Source of the DNA: CAZCDM01 sp964497475
GTDB taxonomy: Bacteria > Planctomycetota > Phycisphaerae > SM23-33
Direction of reading: 5' to 3'
NCBI GenBank assembly: GCA_964497475.1
Contig: CAZCDM010000022.1
Span: 1-20,850, forward strand
Length of the DNA stretch: 20,850 bases
This document shows, piece by piece, positions 8,445-15,822 of the stretch; position 1 is the stretch's first letter; the number at the start of each line of letters is the position of its first letter. Made by a program: the position numbers and the translations under genes. Under the pieces are notes generated by a model, which worked only from the letters and a program-made list of their open reading frames with translations, had not been told where the DNA came from and did not search any database.

Positions 8445-10448
8445 ATGTACAAACTCCGCCTGAAAATCCTGCTGGGCCTCTTCGCGGCGAGCTTCGTCGT
8501 GCTGCTGGTGCGTCTGGTGAGCCTGCAGGTCATCCACGGCGACGAGTACCGCCGCGAGGCCGAGCGGTCGCTGCAGTCGGTCCAGCTCCTGCCCGGCAGC
8601 CGGGGGCGCATCCTCGACCGCAACGGCCTGATCCTCGCCCAGGACAAGCCCTGCTTCGACCTCTGCCTCGACTACGGCCTGATCACCCGCGACCCACGCT
8701 GGCAGCGCAAGCAGCAGCGGGCCATCATGCGGGCCGAGGACCTCAACGACGACAGCGACCGCGACCTGACCTGGGCCGAAACGCTCTACCAGCGGCGGGC
8801 GGAGTTCAGCTGGGCCCTGGCCGGGCAGGTCGCCGCGGAGTTCGACATCGATCTGCCCGCCGCCGTGGCGCGCATTCGCCGGCGCGTCGAACGCATGGAG
8901 CGGGCCGTGGGACGCGACATCCGCGAGCGCTACATGCCCCACGCCGTGGTCACCGGCCTGGACGAAGCCCAGGCCAGCGCCCTCCGCAGCCTGCTGGACA
9001 AAACCGTCGGCGTACACATTACGCCCTCGCACCGGAGGCAGTACCCCTACGGCAAGACGGCCTGCCACATCATCGGCGTAACGCGGCCGGTCTTCCGCGA
9101 AGATGTCGAGCAGTACAACCTCACCCCCGACCAGGCCGGCTGGCTCACCCGCATGCGGAGCAACTACCTCGCCGGCGATACCATCGGCGCCACCGGCGTG
9201 GAACGCCTGTGCGAGCATCGAAGCCAGGCCGAGCCGACCAGCCGCCAGCCCCTGCTGCGCGCCCGCCGTGGTTACCGCCGCTTCGAACGCATCGACGAAG
9301 TCACCGAGGAAGTGCCCGCCGAGCCCGGCGGTGATGTCTGGCTGACGATCGACATCGAGCTGCAGCGCCGGCTTACGACCCTGCTGGCCGAGTCGGGCCA
9401 TACCGGAAGCATCGTCGTTATCGAGGTCGCCTCGGGCGACATCCTGGCGATGGTCTCCTGGCCGACGTTCGACCTCAACACCTACCGCGAGAACTACCAG
9501 CACCTCGTCCGCGACGTCATCAACCTGCCGCTGTACCACCGCGCCATCATGAGCTGCTACGCCCCGGGCTCGACGGTCAAGCCGCTGGTCGCCCTGGCCG
9601 GGCTGGCCACCGGGGCCATCACCACCGAGACCACCTTCGAGTGCCCCGGCTACCTCTACATCGGCTCCGACGGCCAGAAAAAGCACCGCGACCACGCCAT
9701 CGGCACCTTCGCGGTCATCGAGGCGATCCAGCGGTCGAGTAACGTCTTCTTCCACAAGCTCGCCACGCGCCTGACCGCACCGAAGCTGAGCTACTGGCTG
9801 GGGCTGTTCGGCTACGGGACCAAACCCGGCACGGGCCTGGCCGAAGAACGCTCCGGCGTCGTCGCCAGCGAAGAGTATCTCCGCCGGCGGCGTAATCGCA
9901 CCTGGCAGAAGGCCGACAAGTGGTTCCTCTCGATCGGCCAGGGAATTTTCTCGGCCAGCTGTCTCCAGGTCGCCGCCGCGACGGCCACCATCGCCCGCGA
10001 TGGCGTGTACCTCTCGCCTCGGCTGATCCGGCAGACCGGCGATGAGGCCGTCCCACCACAAACCCGCCGCGAACTGCCCATCGCCTTGCAGCACATCCGC
10101 GCCGTCAAGCAGGGCATGTATCGCGTGATCCACTCTCGCGGCGGCACGGCCTGGCGACACTGGCGCCTGGGCCAGCCCCTGGACCTCGACGTCTGCGGCA
10201 AGACCGGCACGGCCGAGGTGCCCCCCATGCGCATCGACTCGAACAAAGACGGACGCATCACCGCCGACGACCAGGCCGTCCGCCAGGGCGACCACGCCTG
10301 GTTTGCCGGCTTCGCCCCGCGCGACAAGCCACGCATCGCCTTTGCCGTCCTGCTGGAATACGCCGGCGCCGGCGGGGCCAACGCCGCCCCCCTCGCCAAG
10401 GAAACCGTCCGCATCTGCCAGGAATTCGGCTACGTGGTGACGCCATGA
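8445..10448 (+). CDS. mrdA: Penicillin-binding protein 2 (elongasome D,D-transpeptidase)
   Basis: A 667-residue class B PBP. It has an N-terminal anchor (about residues 5-26, LRLKILLGLFAASFVVLLV), a pedestal domain ('GSRGRILDRNGLILA' near 50-65 is the family signature) and the transpeptidase domain with all three active-site motifs: S376-T-V-K379 (acylated serine), S431-S-N433 and K586-T-G-T. It crosslinks peptidoglycan during elongation with RodA. Two oddities: a charged insert around residues 85-115 in the pedestal domain, and an EF-hand-like loop at residues 598-609 directly after the KTG motif. The stop overlaps the rodA start by 4 nt (ATGA). The start ATG 8445 lacks a clear ribosome site. 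Confidence 0.95.
   Translation: MYKLRLKILLGLFAASFVVLLVRLVSLQVIHGDEYRREAERSLQSVQLLPGSRGRILDRNGLILAQDKPCFDLCLDYGLITRDPRWQRKQQRAIMRAEDLNDDSDRDLTWAETLYQRRAEFSWALAGQVAAEFDIDLPAAVARIRRRVERMERAVGRDIRERYMPHAVVTGLDEAQASALRSLLDKTVGVHITPSHRRQYPYGKTACHIIGVTRPVFREDVEQYNLTPDQAGWLTRMRSNYLAGDTIGATGVERLCEHRSQAEPTSRQPLLRARRGYRRFERIDEVTEEVPAEPGGDVWLTIDIELQRRLTTLLAESGHTGSIVVIEVASGDILAMVSWPTFDLNTYRENYQHLVRDVINLPLYHRAIMSCYAPGSTVKPLVALAGLATGAITTETTFECPGYLYIGSDGQKKHRDHAIGTFAVIEAIQRSSNVFFHKLATRLTAPKLSYWLGLFGYGTKPGTGLAEERSGVVASEEYLRRRRNRTWQKADKWFLSIGQGIFSASCLQVAAATATIARDGVYLSPRLIRQTGDEAVPPQTRRELPIALQHIRAVKQGMYRVIHSRGGTAWRHWRLGQPLDLDVCGKTGTAEVPPMRIDSNKDGRITADDQAVRQGDHAWFAGFAPRDKPRIAFAVLLEYAGAGGANAAPLAKETVRICQEFGYVVTP
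10236..10271 (+). other. EF-hand/dockerin-like calcium-loop sequence within PBP2
   Basis: Residues 598-609 of PBP2 read DSNKDGRITADD. This fits the 12-residue calcium loop: acidic or Asn at 1, 3 and 5, Gly at 6, Ile at 8, and an acidic residue at 12. It sits between the KTGTAEV motif and the conserved HAWFAGFAP strand, near the active site. Calcium binding is inferred from the pattern only. Confidence 0.5.
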
Positions 10449-11812
10449 TCTCCGCACTCGGCACATATCGGCCTCGCCTGGCGGTGCTGCTCATCGTCGC
10501 CGCCATGCTCGCGCTGATGCTCGTGGGCCTGGCGGCAGTCGACATCTCCGCCCAGGCCGACGGCGTGACCGGCTACACGACGCGACAGGCCATCTTCGCC
10601 GTCGCCGCTATCCTCACCTGCGTCCTCTTCGCGGCCGTGCCCTACACCCGCTGGGGCAAGATCGCCTACCTGCTGTTCGGCGTGACCCTGGCCATGCTGC
10701 TGCTGCTGGCGATTGTCCGCTTCCTGCACATCCCCTTCGGGCTCATCCCGGAAAAACGCGGCGCCTACCGCTGGATCGACCTGGGCGTCATCCAGCTCCA
10801 GCCCTCGGAGCTGGCCAAGCTCACCTTCATCCTCATGCTCGCCTGGTACCTCCGCCTGGGCGACCACTACCGCCGCCTGGCCGGGCTGATCCCGCCGTTC
10901 GTGCTGACCTTCCTGCCGATGGGCCTGGTGCTCTACCAGCCGGACCTCGGCACGGCCTTGCTGTTCCTGCCGACGCTCTACTTCATGCTCTTCATGGCCG
11001 GGGCACGGCTCACGCACCTGCTCGGCGTGGTGGGCCTGGCCACCGCCCTGCTGCTGATCCCCATTCCCTGCTCGACGGCCGAGATGGGAGCCGAGGAACT
11101 CGCCAACCGACGCCACCTCGCCTACTGGGCCGGGGCGGGTGACAAACCGTCCACCATCGTCACCCCTGCCGCGGTGGCCGGCATGAAGATGCACCAGATC
11201 CGCCGCATCACCGGCTGGCTGCGACAGGGCGACGAGGAAGTCATCCAGGCCAGCGGCTACCACCTGCACCGCTCGAAGATCGTCCTCGGCTCGGGCAAAC
11301 TCACCGGCCGGGGCCAGTGGCAAGAGGGCGAAATCTACTTCCGCCTCCTGCCGGACGACCATACCGACTTCATCTTCAGCATCATCGGCGGGCAGTGGGG
11401 GCTGCTGGGCTGCCTCGGCGTGCTGGCGCTGTACGGACTGATCTTCATCGGCGGAGTCGAGATCGCCGCCTACACGCACGACGCGTTCGGACGGCTGCTG
11501 GTCGTCGGCGTGCTCGGGCTGCTGGCCAGCCAGATCTTCATCAACGTCGGCATGACCATGGGCCTCATGCCGGTAACCGGCATGACCCTGCCGCTGATCA
11601 GCTACGGCGGGTCGAGCCTCGTGGCCAACGCCGCAGCGGTCGGCCTGCTGATTAACGTCGGCCAGCGACAGCGCATCCTGCTGAGCCGCCGGCCCTTCGA
11701 ACACCAGGACGGCCGGGTCGCCAGCGCCCCGCTCGACGGAGCACAACGCATCGGGCAGCGGTCCGATCGGCCCAGCCCCGCCAGGCCGACCAAAGGCAAG
11801 GCTCGCCCATGA
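10445..11812 (+). CDS. rodA: RodA, SEDS-family peptidoglycan glycosyltransferase
   Basis: A 455-residue polytopic SEDS protein. Family hallmarks include 'YQPDLGTALLFLP', 'GYHLHRSKIVLGSGKLTGRG', 'LLPDDHTDFIFSIIGGQWG' and the C-terminal 'LPLISYGGSSL'. D308 of the HTDFIF motif corresponds to the essential aspartate of characterised RodA. The enzyme polymerises glycan strands from lipid II together with PBP2, encoded immediately upstream with a 4-nt ATGA overlap. The extracytoplasmic loop before GYHLHRSK is about 80 residues (roughly 205-285), longer than in E. coli RodA. The last 45 residues are a polar, basic cytoplasmic tail. The stop overlaps the next start by 4 nt. Confidence 0.95.
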   Translation: MISALGTYRPRLAVLLIVAAMLALMLVGLAAVDISAQADGVTGYTTRQAIFAVAAILTCVLFAAVPYTRWGKIAYLLFGVTLAMLLLLAIVRFLHIPFGLIPEKRGAYRWIDLGVIQLQPSELAKLTFILMLAWYLRLGDHYRRLAGLIPPFVLTFLPMGLVLYQPDLGTALLFLPTLYFMLFMAGARLTHLLGVVGLATALLLIPIPCSTAEMGAEELANRRHLAYWAGAGDKPSTIVTPAAVAGMKMHQIRRITGWLRQGDEEVIQASGYHLHRSKIVLGSGKLTGRGQWQEGEIYFRLLPDDHTDFIFSIIGGQWGLLGCLGVLALYGLIFIGGVEIAAYTHDAFGRLLVVGVLGLLASQIFINVGMTMGLMPVTGMTLPLISYGGSSLVANAAAVGLLINVGQRQRILLSRRPFEHQDGRVASAPLDGAQRIGQRSDRPSPARPTKGKARP

Positions 11813-12744
11813 CCCACCGTCCCACCCAGCTGCCCACGCCCGAGCCGATCCCACCAGGCCGTCAGCCCACCCGCCTGGACCTTGCCCTGCCCGACGGCTA
11901 CGAAACAACCCTGCACGTCCACCAACCCCCGGCCGATGCACCGGCTGGCAAGCTGCCGGTGATCTTCCTTCACGGCATCCAGAGTCATCCGGGGTGGTTC
12001 TTCGGTTCGGCGAGAGCGCTGGCCGAGGCCGGCCATGCCGTCTACCAGCTCACCCGCCGGGGCAGCGGCTCCAACGACTCGGCCCGCGGCCATTGCGCTA
12101 GCCCGGCCGTGCTGCTGGACGACCTGGGCACGGCCGTCGATGAAATCCTCCGGCGCGAAAACGTGCAGCGCTGCCACCTGCTGGGCGTCAGCTGGGGCGG
12201 CAAGTGGGCGGCCGCCGCCTGCGGAGCAAACCGCGACGGCCTGCAACGCAAGCTCGCCTCGCTGACGATGATCGCTCCGGGCATCGCGGCGAAGGTGGAT
12301 GTCTCGCCGCTGACCAAGCTGGCCGTGGCCGGGGCACTGCTGCTGCCGGGCCTGGGCAGCCGGGCGATCTTCGACGTGCCGCTGCGCGACGAAGCCCTCT
12401 TCACCGACAGCCCGGCCGGGCAGGACTTCATCCGCACCGACCCGCTGAGCCTGCGGAACGTCTCGGCGAAGTTCCTCTTCACCAGTCGCCGGCTGGACCG
12501 CCTCATCGCCCGAACCGACGACGGCGCGATCACCCTGCCGGCGGCCTTGATCCTCTCGCAGCAGGATCGCATCATCGACAACGACGCGACGACGGCGACC
12601 CTGCGACGCCTCTGCCGGGCCGGCCTGGTCGTTGACACGCTGGCCGGTGCCCACACGCTGGAGTTCGACGCCGAGCCGGGGCCGTTCCTGGCCACCCTGA
12701 CCCGGACGCTCACCCGCCATGAATCGAGCCGCCATGACCGCTGA
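11809..12744 (+). CDS. Alpha/beta hydrolase
   Basis: A 311-residue alpha/beta-hydrolase-fold protein with no signal peptide, so probably cytoplasmic. Residues about 50-60 carry the HG oxyanion motif (VIFLHGIQSHPGWF). The nucleophile elbow is G-V-S128-W-G-G, the acid is probably D253 (SQQDR) and the base H282 (GAHTLEF), a complete catalytic triad in canonical order. The 'RRGSGSNDSARGH' stretch near 84-96 resembles lysophospholipase/monoacylglycerol-lipase-type hydrolases. The substrate is unknown. Its start overlaps the rodA stop by 4 nt, so it is expressed with the elongation machinery, and it overlaps the next gene too. A role in envelope lipid or ester turnover is only suggested by location. 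Confidence 0.85.
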   Translation: MTHRPTQLPTPEPIPPGRQPTRLDLALPDGYETTLHVHQPPADAPAGKLPVIFLHGIQSHPGWFFGSARALAEAGHAVYQLTRRGSGSNDSARGHCASPAVLLDDLGTAVDEILRRENVQRCHLLGVSWGGKWAAAACGANRDGLQRKLASLTMIAPGIAAKVDVSPLTKLAVAGALLLPGLGSRAIFDVPLRDEALFTDSPAGQDFIRTDPLSLRNVSAKFLFTSRRLDRLIARTDDGAITLPAALILSQQDRIIDNDATTATLRRLCRAGLVVDTLAGAHTLEFDAEPGPFLATLTRTLTRHESSRHDR

Positions 12745-13729
12745 CCGCCGAGCCGTCCTGCTCGCACTGGGCCGATTCGCCCGGCGCGTCTTATTGGCCG
12801 AGCTGGCCCAGGGGATGATGCTGGGCGTAGCGGCCGGGGCGGTGCTGGGCATCGTCATCGGCCTGCTGGGGAGGCTACTCGGCTGGCCTCTGGGGTTCGA
12901 CGCCGGCTGGGCCGAAGCGATGTTCGGCGCGATGATCGGCCTGCTGATCGCTTGGAGTCATCGCAGCCGATTCGAGCAGATCGCCGCCCGGCTGGACGAT
13001 CGCTACAACCTCGCCGGCCGGCTGCTGACCGCGGCCGAGTGCATCGCCGATTCGCGCCAGGCCGCGGCGGCCGACTGCGTGATTACCCAAGCGGCCGAAG
13101 CGGTTGCTTCGCTGCCTCCCCGTCCGCCAACGGGCGTGGAACTGCGCCGGCCGATGCTTGCTGCCATCGGTGCGTTGTTGTTGCTGGCCGGGGCGCAGTA
13201 CATCTCGGCGGAAATCAACCGCCCGGGCCCGGCCGACCGCGTAGCCCGCGCGGTTACAGAGCTGACCCCCAGCCAGCGGGCCGAGCTGGCCGAGGCACTG
13301 CGCCGCAAGGCCGATGAGCTTCCCGCCGAGTCGGCCCGGCTGGGCCGAGCCGCCCGCGCCATCGAAGCCGTCAATGAAACCCAGCTTCGCAAGCTGCTCG
13401 CAGAGTTCGTCCGCCGGGGCGTAACGCTGCGGCGCATCCTGCCGGCCTCGCTGGCCAATCGCGCCGAGCTGCCCGCCGATGAGCCCGCCGCCCGTCCGAT
13501 CACCAGTCCGTCCAGCCAGCCCGCCGACGACGAACCTCCACCGGCCGGCGTGCCCCTGCCCGGCGAGCCGACCGACACGACCCAACCCGCCTCCAGCCAG
13601 CCCGCGGCAGCACAACCCGGCCTGGCCGAGGACTGGGACGCGCTGCGGCGTCGTGCATCGGCCCAGCCGACCGGCGAGGTGCCGCCCCAGCACCGCCGGA
13701 CCGTCGAGCGGTTTTATCGCGAGCCGTGA
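12719..13729 (+). CDS. Hypothetical multi-pass membrane protein with Ser-Gln-Pro-rich segment
   Basis: A 336-residue protein with three predicted transmembrane helices: about residues 31-54 and 62-79, close together, and about 145-163. A helical, charged domain follows (165-245), then a low-complexity linker rich in Pro, Ser, Gln and Ala (about 255-300) and a short conserved-looking end (PPQHRRTVERFYREP). The layout recalls planctomycete proteins encoded near MoxR/VWA (Bat-type) genes, whose C-terminus often reads 'PPxHRxxVxxYF', but no such genes are in this window. The start overlaps the hydrolase by 26 nt; ATG 12734, overlapping by 11 nt, is equally possible. Function unknown. Confidence 0.75.
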   Translation: MNRAAMTADRRAVLLALGRFARRVLLAELAQGMMLGVAAGAVLGIVIGLLGRLLGWPLGFDAGWAEAMFGAMIGLLIAWSHRSRFEQIAARLDDRYNLAGRLLTAAECIADSRQAAAADCVITQAAEAVASLPPRPPTGVELRRPMLAAIGALLLLAGAQYISAEINRPGPADRVARAVTELTPSQRAELAEALRRKADELPAESARLGRAARAIEAVNETQLRKLLAEFVRRGVTLRRILPASLANRAELPADEPAARPITSPSSQPADDEPPPAGVPLPGEPTDTTQPASSQPAAAQPGLAEDWDALRRRASAQPTGEVPPQHRRTVERFYREP

Positions 13730-13761
13730 GTGCCTGCGTGCCCGAGTTCCTGCGTGCCTGA
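13730..13761 (+). repeat. Degenerate 8-bp tandem repeat (four units)
   Basis: Directly after the TGA at 13729 come four consecutive octamers: GTGCCTGC, GTGCCCGA, GTTCCTGC, GTGCCTGA. The consensus is GTGCCTGM with three scattered changes. It lies in a 96-nt non-coding gap. It is not part of any convincing gene. Confidence 0.6.
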
Positions 13762-13769
13762 GAGTGGGC

Positions 13770-13798
13770 TTGCGATTTTCGCCCGGGTCGCGCACACT
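13770..13798 (+). promoter_or_regulatory. Weak candidate promoter before the 13826 gene
   Basis: TTGCGA (13770-13775) and CACACT (13793-13798) are 17 nt apart with four and three consensus matches. Spacing is ideal but the sequences are weak. It would give a leader of about 20 nt before ATG 13826. Confidence 0.2.
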
Positions 13799-13825
13799 TT
13801 CACCAGACCCCATCTGGAGAGCCCC

Positions 13826-14737
13826 ATGAGCAAACCCGTCAAGTGGACCATTCTGATCGTACTCTTCGGGGGCATGCTGGCCCTGGCGATGGTGTTCCTG
13901 GCTGCCAGTTCCGTGCCCGACACCTACGAGCCGTACCGCATGACGCAGGAAGACCGCGAGCATGCGGCGATGCACTTCGCCAACGTCCACGGCATCGAGT
14001 TCTTCAACAAGGCCGGCGACGTCAAACCCTTCACCCACGAGGTCACCGCCGACGACCTGAACAAGTATCTCGCCGCGCTAGATCAGATCGCCTTTCTCCG
14101 GCCGCCCCCGGCCGGGAAGAACCAGCGGATCGGCACGGTGTGGAACGCCATGGAGGCCGCCGGCATTGCCGACCCGATGGTCGTCATCGACGACGGCATG
14201 CTGACGGTGATGGTCCGCACGCTGGGCAGCAACAAGGTCGTCTCGATGGACCTCCGCCTGGAGATGGTCGAGCCGGGCAAGATGAAGGTCGCCCTGGAGG
14301 GCATTCGGGTGGGGCTCATGCCCGTGCCGCAGACGGTCGTCGGCGGCGGCATCGAGCAGCTCAAGGCCACCCTGGCCGAGCGACAGAAGCTGGACGTGGC
14401 CTCACACAAAGACCTCGACGCGATGCTCGCAGCGATCATCGCCGCCATCGGAGAAGAGCCGGTCGATACCACGTTGAAGCTGCCACGCGACCGCTACCGG
14501 CGCATCAGCCGACTCGAACTGGAAGACGGCACGCTGCGCGTCTTCGTCGAGCCGGTCGACGAGCAGGGCCAGGTCGTTGAGCCCGATGCGGACCGCCAGG
14601 AAGTGATCCCCTCGGCCGAGCCCGAAGGCGGCATGGACACGACGGCCCCGCCAGACGCCAACGAGCCACCCGCCCCGGCCGACGATCAGCCGGGCGAGGA
14701 ACCGGCCCCAACCGAGGCCGACGACGACGCATCCTAG
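13826..14737 (+). CDS. Membrane-anchored protein, possibly YpmS/DUF2140-like
   Basis: A 303-residue protein with an N-terminal transmembrane helix (about residues 7-28) and an extracytoplasmic domain, ending in an acidic, Pro-rich tail (about 255-303). I chose ATG 13826, which follows GGAGAG; an upstream in-frame extension would be read from the tandem repeat. The middle is weakly reminiscent of Bacillus YpmS (DUF2140): 'VTADDLNKYLAAL' early, an extended strand region 'GMLTVMVRTLGSNKVVSMDL', and 'GIRVGLMPVPQTVVGGG', compared with 'isvGklplPv' in that family. This is pattern memory, not an alignment. Function unknown. It converges on the NagB-like gene with only 6 nt between stops. Confidence 0.75.
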   Translation: MSKPVKWTILIVLFGGMLALAMVFLAASSVPDTYEPYRMTQEDREHAAMHFANVHGIEFFNKAGDVKPFTHEVTADDLNKYLAALDQIAFLRPPPAGKNQRIGTVWNAMEAAGIADPMVVIDDGMLTVMVRTLGSNKVVSMDLRLEMVEPGKMKVALEGIRVGLMPVPQTVVGGGIEQLKATLAERQKLDVASHKDLDAMLAAIIAAIGEEPVDTTLKLPRDRYRRISRLELEDGTLRVFVEPVDEQGQVVEPDADRQEVIPSAEPEGGMDTTAPPDANEPPAPADDQPGEEPAPTEADDDAS

Positions 14738-14743
14738 ATCCGC

Positions 14744-15691
14744 TCAATAGCCCTTCTTGTGATCGACTTCAATCGTCGCGGCGATGTTGTGCGAGACGCG
14801 GACGGTTGTGGGGGCCAGTTGGATGACGCTGTCGGGCACGGCCGGCGTTACCGGGCCGAACAGGCTCAGCCGGGTGATCAGCCGCTGCCACGAGGTGGCC
14901 GTTCCGTGCACGCCGATGGCGTAGTTGCCGATTCGCTTTTTGGCTTCGAGCACCTGGGCCGGGCCTATCGTGGCAGCCATGGGGGGCACGGCGGCGATAT
15001 CGCCACTGGCACCGAAGCTGCCATGCAGCGAGTTCTGCGCGAGGGTGAAGGGGCTGAGGGTGACCTTCGTCGGGCCGAGGGCTTTGAAGGCTTCGAGGTC
15101 GTCGGGCACTTCGGGCGCGTCGGGGTCGATGAACGCCAGGTGCCCCGTCCAGCCGGGGCCTGCAAAGCACAGGTCGGCCCCGCCGAGGTCGGTAATCATC
15201 TTGCCGTAATCGTCGAAGTTCTCATCGGTCAGCCCGACCATCTGACTCTCGGGCGGACGCAGCTTGGGGTCGAGCTCGTGGTAGAAATACTTCTTCAGCG
15301 CGTGCGTAAACCCCCACTGCCAGGATTCCGGCGCGATCTGCCCGTCCTGATTGGCGTACTCGTCCATGTTGAAGGTGTAGAGGTTGCGGCAGTCGATGTT
15401 GGACCGGTTAATCAGTTCTGCGACCTGCTTGTACATCGGCCAGGGCTGCGGCAGGATCAGCACGAGCTTCTCGCCGGCGAGCATGGCATCGCGGATCGAA
15501 AAGAACAGGTCGGTGATGAACGCCCATGTCATGTCAAACTCATCCATGACCGTAAGCGTGATGTTCTCGTGCTTGTAGTTGAGGAAATCCTCGTACGTCA
15601 CGTTGCGCGCCAGGGCCAGGGCTTCGGCGTCGCGGCAGGGAACGTGGTGCGAGGGTTCGTAGCGGAACTCTTCGGTCTGGAAATTTACCAC
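14744..15691 (-). CDS. Glucosamine-6-phosphate deaminase/isomerase (NagB) family protein with altered active site
   Basis: A 315-residue protein, about 50 longer than E. coli NagB (266). Family landmarks are 'LYTFNMDEYANQ' (D110 equals catalytic D72 of E. coli) and 'AGPGWTGHLAFIDPDAP', matching the NagB loop GxGxDGHIAFNEP. In that loop H184 keeps H143, but T182 replaces the catalytic D141 and D189 replaces E148. NagB converts glucosamine-6-phosphate to fructose-6-phosphate and ammonia; whether this protein still deaminates is uncertain, so I give no symbol. The start is GTG 15691, supported by AAGGAG 6 nt upstream. It is transcribed divergently from a DeoR regulator, the usual arrangement for sugar catabolism under local control. 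The N-terminal 55 residues are family-atypical. Confidence 0.82.
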   Translation of the reverse strand: MVNFQTEEFRYEPSHHVPCRDAEALALARNVTYEDFLNYKHENITLTVMDEFDMTWAFITDLFFSIRDAMLAGEKLVLILPQPWPMYKQVAELINRSNIDCRNLYTFNMDEYANQDGQIAPESWQWGFTHALKKYFYHELDPKLRPPESQMVGLTDENFDDYGKMITDLGGADLCFAGPGWTGHLAFIDPDAPEVPDDLEAFKALGPTKVTLSPFTLAQNSLHGSFGASGDIAAVPPMAATIGPAQVLEAKKRIGNYAIGVHGTATSWQRLITRLSLFGPVTPAVPDSVIQLAPTTVRVSHNIAATIEVDHKKGY

Positions 15692-15720
15692 GGCAGACTC
15701 CTTCGGGTTATGGACAGTCT

Positions 15721-15749
15721 ATTGTATTGAATTTCTGCGAATTTGTGAC
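15721..15749 (-). promoter_or_regulatory. Candidate promoter for the NagB-like gene
   Basis: On the - strand GTCACA (15749-15744, four of six) and TACAAT (15726-15721, five of six) are 17 nt apart. The start of transcription would be near 15714, about 22 nt before the GTG start. It overlaps the AT-rich region shared with the regulator promoter. Confidence 0.4.
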
Positions 15750-15757
15750 TTTGCATA

Positions 15758-15785
15758 TTGACGTTATGTTTGACTATGGTATATT
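15758..15785 (+). promoter_or_regulatory. Promoter for the DeoR-family regulator
   Basis: TTGACG (15758-15763, five of six) and TATATT (15780-15785, five of six) with a 16-nt spacer. Transcription would start near 15792, leaving about 30 nt to the TTG start at 15823. The dyad at 15772-15798 covers the -10 and the start point. Confidence 0.55.
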
Positions 15786-15798
15786 TAACCATCGAGTC
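15772..15798. promoter_or_regulatory. Dyad-symmetric candidate operator for the DeoR regulator
   Basis: GACTATGGT (15772-15780) faces ACCATCGAGTC (15788-15798): ATGGT/ACCAT and GACT/AGTC arms with a 2-nt offset. A second, wider inverted pair, TGTGACT (15744-15750) and AGTCACA (15795-15801), brackets both promoters. The dyad overlaps the regulator's -10 box, which would suit autorepression. Confidence 0.4.
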
Positions 15799-15822
15799 AC
15801 ATGTTCTAACAGGAAAATCTGC

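Noticed and set aside
8379..10466. A 695-codon open frame on the - strand opposite PBP2, and similar long antisense frames opposite most large genes (for example 4905-6410, 6679-8313, 10430-11941)
   Set aside because: The sense proteins carry full family motifs; the antisense frames are low-complexity (Gly, Asp, Ala, Gln runs) and result from the GC-rich third-position bias of the real genes.
15727..15822. An N-terminal extension of the DeoR regulator
   Set aside because: It would translate through the -35, -10 and dyad elements; the helix-turn-helix begins at normal distance from TTG 15823.
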